From contig CAJTUC010000020.1 of the NCBI GenBank assembly GCA_910579395.1, positions 12,367 through 76,366 of the forward strand: a stretch of 64,000 nt of DNA, given 5' to 3'. The notes below the pieces were generated by a model. The model was not told the DNA's origin. It worked only from the letters and a program-made list of their open reading frames with translations, and ran no database searches. Positions 31,427-40,001 of the stretch are shown here, one piece after another. The first letter of the stretch is position 1; each line of letters opens with the position of its first letter. The DNA comes from an uncultured Lachnospiraceae bacterium (lineage in GTDB: Bacteria; Bacillota; Clostridia; Lachnospirales; Lachnospiraceae). The position numbers and the translations under genes were made by a program.

Positions 31427-33958
31427 ATGAGGAAGAAGCTGAAAGAAGAAGTATTGGAGTTTATAAATAGTCTGCATCAGGCTCATGAGGAAATCAGAGA
31501 AGCATTGCTCCATAAAAATAATGCCTCAGCCCAAAATATGCTGTGTGAATGTCAGGAATTTGCGGTTTCGCTCGGAAAAACGATTGAGGCTTCTGAAGGA
31601 GAAGGTCATATTACAGTATCTTATATAGAAGATTACTGTGAAGCGCTTTTTCATGCCTTTGAAGAAATAAAGAACCCACAGATAAATGAAAATAAAGTAT
31701 ATAAAATGCTGAAAAAACAATTGATCAGGATTGAGAACAGCATCAGGTATGACATCTCTGTTAGAAAAGAGATTGTTTTTTTTCCGTATAAGGCCGCTAT
31801 GTGGGACAGCCTGGAAAGTATCTATCTGGCAGCAAAAGAAGATCCGGAATGTGATGCCTATTGTGTTCCGATACCTTATTTTGATCTGAATCCTGACCAC
31901 AGTCTTGGACAGATGCATTATGAAGGTGGGGAGTATCCGGAGAATATCGAGGTTACGGACTGGCAGGAATATCTTTTCGAAGAGAGAAAGCCTGACGCGG
32001 TTTTTATCCATAATCCATATGATGACTGGAATCGTGTCACCAGTGTGCATCCGAGATATTATTCTGCTAATTTGAAAAAGTATACGGATATGTTGGTGTA
32101 TGTACCTTATTATAGTACATCGGGCGGTATGAACGAAGGACAGAGTCTTTGTTCTGCCTATCTGTATGTGGATTACATTGTGATACAGGCACAAAAATTT
32201 TTAGAGTATTTTGATGAGAGAATACCGAGACAGAAATTTCTTCCGTTCGGTTCACCTAAGTTTGACAGAGTCATTCATAAATGCAAAAATCCGCCGCTGC
32301 CGCCTATAGGCTGGCGGAAAAAGATGAAAGGTAAAAAGATATATTTTTATAATACGAGTATTTCCGGAATGCTTCTTAATACAGAAAATTTTTTGAGAAA
32401 AATGCAGTATGTATTTCAGTGTTTTGAGAAAAGAAACGATGTTTGTTTGTTATGGAGGCCGCATCCCCTGTTGGAAACTACATTTCGCTCTATGAGACCA
32501 CAGTATCTGCCTGTTTTCACGACATTGAAAAAAATATTTATAGAGATGAATTCAGGAATTTTTGATGATACACCGGATATTACAGATTCCATTGCATTAA
32601 GTGATGCATATATAGGAGATGCAGGTACGTCAGTCACATCGCTGTTTGGAATGGCTGGAAAACCTGTTTTTATTTTGAATAACCGAATACATAGTGAACC
32701 TGTGGAGGACAGCTGGCTCGGAGAAATCGATATGACATTCAACTTTTTAGAAGAGGACAGATTTGTAATAACACGGGACAATAGGTTGTATATTTCGGAA
32801 TCGCATAAATATGATTATAAATTTTTTTGCAGTTTGTCAGAAAACGATTACGGTAATAATTATACGGTCCTGTATGAAATAGATGGAAAAAAATATGCTT
32901 GTCCAACCAATGCACAGGATATTTTGGTAATAGGGGAAAGTGGTGTCGAAAAAAGGATTGAACTGGATAAAAAAGTAGAAAAGGGTCAAGCTTTTTGTGT
33001 GTCATGGAAGCATCATAAATATTTGATTCTTTTACCGCTGAAATATCCGGCTGTTGTCAGGTATGATACCGTTACTGGTGAAATCAGATATTTTAAAGAG
33101 AACATAGATGTGTTCGTTAAAGAGAAAGACGGGCAGAATATAACAGGGGGATCTCTGGTTTATCGGGACACAGTATATATAGCTTCACCTGTGGATAATA
33201 TGTTGTATATGTTACATATAGAGAGTGGTGAAATACAGATCATCCAGCTTCCTGTGAAAAATATGGGTGGCTACATGAGTTTGGTGGTATACATGAAGGA
33301 AATTTGGTTTTTGCCGTATAAAGGAAAGTATATTGTGCGGTGGGATCCCATGACAGGAGAAGCAAGAGAGTATACGGATTTTCCGAAGGACTTTATGGGG
33401 ATTAATCCAACGAATGGATGTGAATGTGAAGAATATCTGTTCAGTATACCGGCATTTTATAAAGAATATATGTATTTAGCCCCCAATTGGGGGAATATGT
33501 ATCTAAAACTGAATATTGATACGGGTGAATGTATACAATGGAACCCTCCTTTTGAGGATGGAGAAGGGAAAGAATATTTCTTTACAACGTCAAAGAGTAG
33601 TTTTCTTATGCGCAGTGAAGAAGAGGAATCTTCCGATTTTAAGATATATTCTTATCCTAAGCGGAAACTTTACAGCATTAAGCCGGCGGAAAATACATGT
33701 AAAGAAATAGAAATCAACTTTGATAAAGAAGAACTTAGAAAACACAAGGCAGGTTTTTATGAATATTCCAAAGAGTTAAAATATGTATGCGTGGAAAATG
33801 CTTTTAATTCACTGAGTGCGTTTCTTGACGGAGTAGTTGCCGGAAGGCAGTTTGATGAGAACAAACAGCTTGCGGTATATCAGGAAATTGTAGCTAATAT
33901 GGATGGAAATTGTGGAAATAAGATATATGAATTTACAAAAAACAAAATCAACTCCTGA
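31427..33958 (+). CDS. CDP-glycerol glycerophosphotransferase-like protein with C-terminal beta-propeller
   Basis: An 843-residue protein. An N-terminal helical region (about 1-110) is followed by a GT-B-like TagB/TagF-type domain (about 115-430): VPYYSTSGGMNEGQ, LPFGSPKFD, WRPHPLLE, and a nucleotide-binding end DAYIGDAGTSVTSLFGMAGKP. From about 525 to 790 it carries around five blade-like repeats. Each has the pattern D-x-x-[ST]-G-E (YDTVTGEIRYF, WDPMTGEAREY, IDTGECIQW), suggesting a beta-propeller. It may transfer polyol-phosphate units and use the propeller to bind the polymer. It is the first gene of the cluster, with no strong promoter recognised upstream. Confidence 0.7.
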   Translation: MRKKLKEEVLEFINSLHQAHEEIREALLHKNNASAQNMLCECQEFAVSLGKTIEASEGEGHITVSYIEDYCEALFHAFEEIKNPQINENKVYKMLKKQLIRIENSIRYDISVRKEIVFFPYKAAMWDSLESIYLAAKEDPECDAYCVPIPYFDLNPDHSLGQMHYEGGEYPENIEVTDWQEYLFEERKPDAVFIHNPYDDWNRVTSVHPRYYSANLKKYTDMLVYVPYYSTSGGMNEGQSLCSAYLYVDYIVIQAQKFLEYFDERIPRQKFLPFGSPKFDRVIHKCKNPPLPPIGWRKKMKGKKIYFYNTSISGMLLNTENFLRKMQYVFQCFEKRNDVCLLWRPHPLLETTFRSMRPQYLPVFTTLKKIFIEMNSGIFDDTPDITDSIALSDAYIGDAGTSVTSLFGMAGKPVFILNNRIHSEPVEDSWLGEIDMTFNFLEEDRFVITRDNRLYISESHKYDYKFFCSLSENDYGNNYTVLYEIDGKKYACPTNAQDILVIGESGVEKRIELDKKVEKGQAFCVSWKHHKYLILLPLKYPAVVRYDTVTGEIRYFKENIDVFVKEKDGQNITGGSLVYRDTVYIASPVDNMLYMLHIESGEIQIIQLPVKNMGGYMSLVVYMKEIWFLPYKGKYIVRWDPMTGEAREYTDFPKDFMGINPTNGCECEEYLFSIPAFYKEYMYLAPNWGNMYLKLNIDTGECIQWNPPFEDGEGKEYFFTTSKSSFLMRSEEEESSDFKIYSYPKRKLYSIKPAENTCKEIEINFDKEELRKHKAGFYEYSKELKYVCVENAFNSLSAFLDGVVAGRQFDENKQLAVYQEIVANMDGNCGNKIYEFTKNKINS

Positions 33959-34007
33959 ATTATTGATGCGTACCAGATAAGAAAATATAAGTTGAAACGG
34001 AGACAAT

Positions 34008-35348
34008 ATGGTAAAAGTAATTACATACGGGACTTTCGATTTGTTTCATGAAGGACACTATAAATTATTGAAGAGAGCTAAAGAATTAGGGGATTATCTG
34101 ATTGTCGGAGTGACGACAGAGGAATATGATCAGGCAAGGGGAAAGCTGAATGTAGTAGATTCTTTGATGACAAGAATTGAAAATGTAAAGAAGTCCGGCT
34201 TTGCGGATGAGATTATTGTTGAGGAATCGCAGGGACAAAAATTCAGTGATATTAAGAAATATGATATAGATATTTTTACAGTAGGTTCCGATTGGGCAGG
34301 TGTGTTTGATTATTTACAGGACTATTGCAAAGTTGTTTATCTGGACAGAACAAAAAATATATCAAGTACAATGCTGAGAACCAAAGAAACGCCAATACAA
34401 AGAATTGGGATCATAGGAACCGGACGCATTGCCAATCGTTTTATACCCGAGGCAGCATTGGTCAGTGGGGTCAATACCCAGTGTGTGTATAATCCTCATT
34501 TTGAAAGTGCAGAAATATTTGCGAAGAAATGGGGAATAGATGCATGTAAGGGAATAGAAGAGTTCTTTAATTCATCTGATATCATATATATTGCATCTCC
34601 TCATGAAACACATTATTCCTATATTAAACAGGCATTAGAGCATGGAAAACACGTTTTGTGTGAAAAGCCAATGTGTCTTCATAAAGATCAGGCACTGGAA
34701 TTATTTGAGTATGCAAAAAAGAAAAACCTGATTCTTTTTGAAGGGATAAAAACAGCTTATTGTCCAGGTTTTACGAAACTTTTGGGAATAGCCTGCAGTG
34801 GAGCTATAGGAAGCATTAGAAGTGTGGAAGCCTGTTTTACAAAGCTGGAAGGTAGAAATAGCAGAGAGTTGAATGATATCAAATATGGCGGAAGTTTTAC
34901 GGAACTTGGGAGTTATTGTCTGCTTCCGATATTAAAGATATTTGGACATGATTATCAAGAAATAAGATTTGAAACAATCAGGGATAGTAATGGTATTGAT
35001 ATTTATACGAAAGCGCACATGAGATATGCCAATGGGCTTGCAACTGCAACCTGTGGACTGGGGGTTAAGTCTGAAGGAAAATTGCTGATTTCGGGAACTT
35101 TAGGATATATCGTAGTAGAAGCACCATGGTGGAAGACAAGTTATTTTGAAGTACATCATGAGAATCCAAATGAGATTGAGCGGCTTTCAGAAAGATTTCT
35201 TGGAGATGGACTGCGGTATGAGGTTTCTGATTTATTGTCCATGATCAATGGGGATACACGAAAAGATTTTAAACTTACGCGAGGCGATTCTGAAGCGATG
35301 GCGGACATCATGGAGCAGTTTTTGATGGAGAGGAATGGGGTAGCATGA
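34008..35348 (+). CDS. Fusion: TagD-like cytidylyltransferase plus Gfo/Idh/MocA oxidoreductase
   Basis: A 446-residue bifunctional protein. Residues 1-125 form a nucleotidyltransferase with GTFDLFHEGHY (HxGH) and ISSTMLR, as in glycerol-3-phosphate cytidylyltransferase. Residues about 130-446 form an NAD(P)-dependent oxidoreductase: IGIIGTGRIANRF, then the catalytic CEKPM lysine near 220. This suggests that one polypeptide oxidises or reduces a sugar or polyol and also activates a polyol phosphate with CTP. It overlaps the GDPD gene by 4 bases (ATGA), showing tight coupling. Substrates are inferred only. Confidence 0.87.
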   Translation: MVKVITYGTFDLFHEGHYKLLKRAKELGDYLIVGVTTEEYDQARGKLNVVDSLMTRIENVKKSGFADEIIVEESQGQKFSDIKKYDIDIFTVGSDWAGVFDYLQDYCKVVYLDRTKNISSTMLRTKETPIQRIGIIGTGRIANRFIPEAALVSGVNTQCVYNPHFESAEIFAKKWGIDACKGIEEFFNSSDIIYIASPHETHYSYIKQALEHGKHVLCEKPMCLHKDQALELFEYAKKKNLILFEGIKTAYCPGFTKLLGIACSGAIGSIRSVEACFTKLEGRNSRELNDIKYGGSFTELGSYCLLPILKIFGHDYQEIRFETIRDSNGIDIYTKAHMRYANGLATATCGLGVKSEGKLLISGTLGYIVVEAPWWKTSYFEVHHENPNEIERLSERFLGDGLRYEVSDLLSMINGDTRKDFKLTRGDSEAMADIMEQFLMERNGVA

Positions 35349-36085
35349 AAATATGGGCACACAGGGGGTGCAGTTTGAGATTTCCGGAGAATACAATGGC
35401 GGCTTTCGCAAAGGCAGAAGAAATTCCGGGATTAACGGGAATCGAGTTGGATATTCAGATGACAAAAGACGGGGAAATTGTTGTAATACATGATGAACGT
35501 GTGGACAGGACGACGGATGGTATCGGTTATGTGAAAGACTTTACATATTGGCAGCTTAGACAGTTGAGAATTGATGCGGGTGAGGGGAAAAGGGAAAAAA
35601 TTCCTTCCATTCGGGAGGTTTTAGATTTTCTTCAGAATACGATGGCACAAGGAATGCTGCTGAATATTGAACTGAAGAACAGTATGATTCCTTATGAAGG
35701 TATGGAAGATAAAATGCTTGATTTAGTTAATCGAAGAGGTCTGCAAAAAGCAGTTATATTTTCGTCTTTTTATGTCAGGTCATTAGAGAGGATTTATAAA
35801 CAGGAACCACTAATATCTGTCGGTATATTGGATACAAATGTCTCGGATTGTTTCTATAAAAAAAAGGGGGGATTTGACGGGAAGGATGTATCTGTGGCGC
35901 TGCATCCATTCTGGAAAAGAATGGATATGACCAAAAAAGAATTGGAAGGTCAGACGGTGCGAGCATGGCTTACGGGGCATTTGTATCCTGAACCGCCTAC
36001 CGGAAGAAAACTCGATTTAGCACAATTAGAATGTGCTGGAATTACGGATGTATTTTTAAATGAGCCAGAAATTTATCTGCCGTAA
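35345..36085 (+). CDS. Glycerophosphodiester phosphodiesterase
   Basis: A 246-residue GDPD-family TIM-barrel enzyme that hydrolyses glycerophosphodiesters to glycerol-3-phosphate and an alcohol. Motifs: AHRGCSLRFPENT at the start, ELDIQMTKDGEIVVIHDERV with the Ca2+-binding Glu/Asp and catalytic His, then NIELKN. There is no signal peptide, so it is cytosolic. In a polymer cluster it could supply glycerol phosphate for the neighbouring cytidylyltransferases, or edit glycerophosphate side groups (inference). The start overlaps the previous stop. Confidence 0.9.
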   Translation: MKIWAHRGCSLRFPENTMAAFAKAEEIPGLTGIELDIQMTKDGEIVVIHDERVDRTTDGIGYVKDFTYWQLRQLRIDAGEGKREKIPSIREVLDFLQNTMAQGMLLNIELKNSMIPYEGMEDKMLDLVNRRGLQKAVIFSSFYVRSLERIYKQEPLISVGILDTNVSDCFYKKKGGFDGKDVSVALHPFWKRMDMTKKELEGQTVRAWLTGHLYPEPPTGRKLDLAQLECAGITDVFLNEPEIYLP

Positions 36086-36125
36086 ATAAAAAAACGACAT
36101 AACGGCTTATGAGGAGGAATTCTAT

Positions 36126-36548
36126 ATGAAAACATACAAGGTGGGATACACGACAGGTGTTTTTGACTTGTTCCATATTGGACATTTGAATATTCTAAAG
36201 CGTGCAAAAGAGAAATGTGATTTTCTAATTGTGGGAGTGAGCACGGATGAGCTTACTTATGAACTGAAAGGCTTTTTCCCGGCGATTCCATTTTCACAGA
36301 GAGCGAGGATTATAGAAAGCATCAAATATGTGGATCAGGTTGTTCCGGAAACGGATGTGGATAAGCTTGCTGCATGGAAACAGTTTCACTATGATGTTCT
36401 TTTTAAAGGCAGCGATGCGAAAAGGAAAGATAATTACAGGATATACGAAGAGGAATTAAAAGAAATAGGGGTTGATGTCTGTTATTTTCCATATACAGAG
36501 GGAATTTCATCGACAGAAATAACGGAAAAGGTAGGTGGCCACAGATGA
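36126..36548 (+). CDS. Stand-alone cytidylyltransferase (TagD-like)
   Basis: A 140-residue nucleotidyltransferase. GVFDLFHIGHLNILKRAKEK holds the HxGH motif, FKGSD follows in the middle, and EGISSTEI is the C-terminal nucleotide loop. Its length is that of TagD/GCT, which makes CDP-glycerol from CTP and glycerol-3-phosphate. Other polyol or choline/ethanolamine phosphates cannot be excluded. RBS GAGGAGG-like. It overlaps the next start by 4 bases. It is more like the cytidylyltransferase domain at the end of the gene at 59284 than the one in the fusion at 34008. Confidence 0.88.
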   Translation: MKTYKVGYTTGVFDLFHIGHLNILKRAKEKCDFLIVGVSTDELTYELKGFFPAIPFSQRARIIESIKYVDQVVPETDVDKLAAWKQFHYDVLFKGSDAKRKDNYRIYEEELKEIGVDVCYFPYTEGISSTEITEKVGGHR

Positions 36549-37588
36549 AAGTGGATAAAAATTATTGTATGAGTTCATATCTTTGCTTTAGATATGTAGC
36601 GGATCCGGAGATTGTGTTTAAAGAAGGTGTAAAGCATGACGATCACATTCCGATACCAGCGGAAGATAAAATGCCATGCAGGAGCGCTGACGATATAGAT
36701 CAATGCATTAAAAAAATATTGAAAGATGTGGATTTATCAAAGGCCGCTATTTTTTTGAGTGGGGGAATGGATTCTGCTATTCTTGCTTCTTATATGCCAA
36801 AAGGAGCAAAAGCATATACTGCAAGATGCGTAGCGAAAAGTGCAATCGATGAAACAGAGCGGGCAGCTGAGTATTGCAGGGTCAATGGATTAGAGCATAT
36901 TATCGTGGATGTTACATGGGAGGATTATCTGAATACGATGGATGATCTGATGCGTCGTGACGGTTCACCGTTTATTCCGAATGAACCGCAGGCGTATGTA
37001 ATGGCAAGACGTGCTGCTGCAGATGGGGTTAGCACGATTATTTATGGTGATTGTGCGGATACAGAATTCGGGGGTATGGATAAATTACTTTCAAGAGACT
37101 GGGATTATGCTGGATGGATAGAACGTTTTACATTCCTTGACCCGAGGAAGGTATTGAAGAATCCGGTGGATGTAGGAATGGTTTATGATCGCTATCGTGT
37201 GGGAGAAAACGGAATTGATTTCATAAAATTTATTAGTGAAGTATATGCGGAGTCAGCTACTGGTGCATTGACAAATGGGCTTAAATTAGCAAATTTATCA
37301 TTTGTCGATCCATTTGAAAAAATGAAAATGGCAGAGACGCTGGATTTACAAAGAGTGAGATCGGGAGAAAGCAAATATTTAATTAGAGAATTGTTTAAGA
37401 AAAAATATCCAATGTTAAATATTCCGGAAAAAATAGGGATGTCAAGACCGGCAGAAGAATGGATGAAGGATTGGGAAGGGCCAAAAAGAGAGGAATTTTT
37501 GCCAGGGTGTATAGAAGGCCTATCGGGAGAGCAGAAATTATTATTATTTAGTTTGGAGAGATTTTTAAATCTGTTGGATGAATCATGA
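36545..37588 (+). CDS. Asparagine-synthase-related protein, synthetase domain only
   Basis: A 347-residue ATP pyrophosphatase-type protein. The PP-loop is FLSGGMDSAILAS (near 75-87), and IIYGDCADTEFGG corresponds to the second nucleotide-binding segment. The N-terminal glutaminase domain with Cys2 is missing: the first 60 residues are unrelated. It must therefore use free ammonia, another amine donor, or a partner glutaminase. Neighbours suggest amidation of a sugar acid or loading of an amine onto the polymer precursor (inference). Its start and end overlap both neighbours by 4 bases. Confidence 0.82.
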   Translation: MKVDKNYCMSSYLCFRYVADPEIVFKEGVKHDDHIPIPAEDKMPCRSADDIDQCIKKILKDVDLSKAAIFLSGGMDSAILASYMPKGAKAYTARCVAKSAIDETERAAEYCRVNGLEHIIVDVTWEDYLNTMDDLMRRDGSPFIPNEPQAYVMARRAAADGVSTIIYGDCADTEFGGMDKLLSRDWDYAGWIERFTFLDPRKVLKNPVDVGMVYDRYRVGENGIDFIKFISEVYAESATGALTNGLKLANLSFVDPFEKMKMAETLDLQRVRSGESKYLIRELFKKKYPMLNIPEKIGMSRPAEEWMKDWEGPKREEFLPGCIEGLSGEQKLLLFSLERFLNLLDES

Positions 37589-38814
37589 AAAGGAAACTGG
37601 CATTTCAGGAAGAGTGGTATGTCTATAAAAGAAAGCTAAAAGCTTTTTTCCATAGTTTGTCTTTTTATATATGCCGTGTTTTTCCAGTTAATCCGCGTAA
37701 AATCGTTATGTGGACATTGGAAGGAAAAGGTAGTTATGGTGACAGCCCGAAATATATCGCTGAGGAAATCATAAAAAGAGATAAGAATAGAAAAGAAAAG
37801 TATGAAATTATCTGGTTGTCAGATAACCCGGAAGAGGAATTTCCCACTTATGTCAGAAGTGTCAGGAACTCTTTGTGGAAAAGGGCATATCACCTTTCCA
37901 CAGCTGCTTTCTGGATAGGAAATACAAGAACAGTCTATGGAACCAAAAAAAGACGTAAAACCGTATATATTCAAACGTGGCATGCAATCGTAGGAATCAA
38001 ACCAATCGGAAAACAGAGAGGGAACCGCCTGCCGCGTATGGCCCGTATCGTCAGTGAATATGATTCGGATATGATAGATTATGTCCTGTCCGGAAATGAA
38101 TGGAGCAATAAGATGTGGCCGGATGGCCTGCTTTATGAAGGCATGATTATACAGACAGGAGTTCCAAGATGTGATGTGCTTTTTCACGGGAAGGAACAGA
38201 TGCACAGGAAATACAGAGCGAAATATAATTTGCCGCAGGAAGTTTCTATTATTTTATATGCGCCCACTTTCAGAGGGGGAAGCCAAAGTGGAAAGAGGAG
38301 TGTTAATGCCGATATCGGTTCCCTGAACTTTGGAATACTGATAGATGCTCTGGAGCATAGATTTGGCGGAACATGGTACATATTTCTAAGGCTGCATCCA
38401 CAGGTGGCGGAGGAAAGTCATCGTATAATTGAGAAAGAAAAGACAGGACGTGTAGTTGACGTGAGCCGGTGTGCGGATATGAATGAACTGATAGCGGCGG
38501 GTGATGTATTTCTGACGGACTATTCAAGTTCCATATTTGAAAGCGCCCTTATGAAGCAGCCAGGATTCCTTTTTGTAGAGGATGAAGAGGTATATGTAAA
38601 AGACCGGGGAGAGCTGTTGTTTCGATTGGAGGAATTGCCTTTTCCGGCGGCTCGTGATATGGAAAGCCTGCAGCAGCATATTGAAATGTTTGACCGGGCG
38701 CAGTATGAAGTGGAGTTAGAAAAGCTTATGGAAGTGTTGGGTATGTTCGAGGATGGTATGGCAAGCAGCAGAGTGGTGGATTTGATAGAAAGTATTACTG
38801 AAAAGCAGAATTAA
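37585..38814 (+). CDS. CDP-glycerol glycerophosphotransferase family protein
   Basis: A 409-residue TagB/TagF-type enzyme. Motifs: YIQTWHA near residue 130, ILYAPTFRGG (about 218-227), FLRLHPQV and LTDYSSSIFESALM (about 310-323), which hold the catalytic His and the CDP-polyol-binding end. A basic amphipathic start (YKRKLKAFFHSLSFYI) may bind the membrane face. Known relatives transfer glycerol- or ribitol-phosphate from the CDP form onto a lipid-linked acceptor in teichoic-acid synthesis. Normal single-domain length. Confidence 0.9.
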   Translation: MKRKLAFQEEWYVYKRKLKAFFHSLSFYICRVFPVNPRKIVMWTLEGKGSYGDSPKYIAEEIIKRDKNRKEKYEIIWLSDNPEEEFPTYVRSVRNSLWKRAYHLSTAAFWIGNTRTVYGTKKRRKTVYIQTWHAIVGIKPIGKQRGNRLPRMARIVSEYDSDMIDYVLSGNEWSNKMWPDGLLYEGMIIQTGVPRCDVLFHGKEQMHRKYRAKYNLPQEVSIILYAPTFRGGSQSGKRSVNADIGSLNFGILIDALEHRFGGTWYIFLRLHPQVAEESHRIIEKEKTGRVVDVSRCADMNELIAAGDVFLTDYSSSIFESALMKQPGFLFVEDEEVYVKDRGELLFRLEELPFPAARDMESLQQHIEMFDRAQYEVELEKLMEVLGMFEDGMASSRVVDLIESITEKQN

Positions 38815-38856
38815 GGAATCAAGGTTAATTTGAGAATGAAAGATGAGGACATCGTT

Positions 38857-39978
38857 ATGGAAAATGGAAAAATAAAAATCCTGCATTTCCCGATTCGTAA
38901 TACGAATGGAGGCGTTACCAGAAGCGCTATGAAATTTTGGAAGTTTATAGATCATGAGAAGTTTCAGTTTGATTTTGCCACCTGCACGAAACTGGACTTT
39001 GAGCAGGATATTATCGATCAGGGTTGTAAAGTACACTATATTTCCTGTTATGCAGAGCAGAATCCGGAACAGTTCCGTAAGGAATTACGGGAAATATTAA
39101 AAGATGGTTATGATGTGATTCACTTGAATACGAACTGGTGGAAAAGCTTCGAAGCGGAACGGGCGGCAGAAGAAGCCGGCGTCAGTATGATTCTTGTGCA
39201 TGCGAGGAACACTTTTGTGGATGTGAATGATGATGAGCAGAGAGCAAGAGAAGTCATAGTACATGAAAAGTGCAAAAAAGAATTTTCAGAAAAAACAGCG
39301 ACACATTTCATGGCGTGTTCTCATATGGCTGCAGACTTTTTATTTGGGCCGCAGATTCCAAGAAAAAAAATTATGATTCTGCACAATGCGTTGGATATCA
39401 GCAGATATACATACGATGAAGAAAAGAGAAATAATCTTCGCAATAAATTAAATGTCTCTGATAAATATGTCATTGGAAATGTAGGCAGAATGGCATATCA
39501 AAAAAATCATAAGTTTTTAATTGATTGTTTCTATGAAATGCAGAAAAAGGATAAAGATGCAGTGTTGCTGTTAATAGGGGACGGATATTTAGAAGGTGAT
39601 ATACGGAACCAGGTCATGCAGTATGGAATAGAAAATAAAGTTATCTTTGCAGGAGCTGTAGATAATGTTGAAGACTATTTACAGGCAATGGATTTATTTG
39701 CATTTCCGACCCTTTTTGAAGGGCTTCCGAACGCATTGGTAGAGGCTCAGGCTGCAGGATTAAAATGTTTATGCAGTGACCGGATTACAAAAGAGGTTGG
39801 AATAACAGATAATATACAGTTCCTTCCTTTGGACAAGTCTCAATGGGTCAATACCCTTCTGGATCGTAGAGATGGATATCAGCGGAAAAAAGTCGATGAA
39901 CAGATACAAAGTGCAGGATATGATATCAGATATGAAATAAAGAAGTTGGAAGAAATTTATTTGGGAAGCAGATTATAA
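38857..39978 (+). CDS. Glycosyltransferase family 4-like
   Basis: A 373-residue GT-B glycosyltransferase. Motifs: the glycine-rich start FPIRNTNGGVTRSAMKF, NVGRMAYQKNHKFL, LLLIGDGYLEGDI, and the E-x7-E-type FPTLFEGLPNALVEAQAAG. In-frame starts exist at 38830 (TTG) and 38836; GAGG favours 38857. Retaining GT4 enzymes use NDP-sugars to extend lipid-linked glycans at the inner membrane face. Donor unknown. Confidence 0.88.
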   Translation: MENGKIKILHFPIRNTNGGVTRSAMKFWKFIDHEKFQFDFATCTKLDFEQDIIDQGCKVHYISCYAEQNPEQFRKELREILKDGYDVIHLNTNWWKSFEAERAAEEAGVSMILVHARNTFVDVNDDEQRAREVIVHEKCKKEFSEKTATHFMACSHMAADFLFGPQIPRKKIMILHNALDISRYTYDEEKRNNLRNKLNVSDKYVIGNVGRMAYQKNHKFLIDCFYEMQKKDKDAVLLLIGDGYLEGDIRNQVMQYGIENKVIFAGAVDNVEDYLQAMDLFAFPTLFEGLPNALVEAQAAGLKCLCSDRITKEVGITDNIQFLPLDKSQWVNTLLDRRDGYQRKKVDEQIQSAGYDIRYEIKKLEEIYLGSRL

Positions 39979-40001
39979 TTTTCTGATAAGGAGTCGGTCA
40001 T

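Noticed and set aside
31279..31470. 63-residue open frame upstream of the first polymer gene
   Set aside because: It overlaps the start of the 843-residue gene in another frame, lacks an RBS and resembles nothing.
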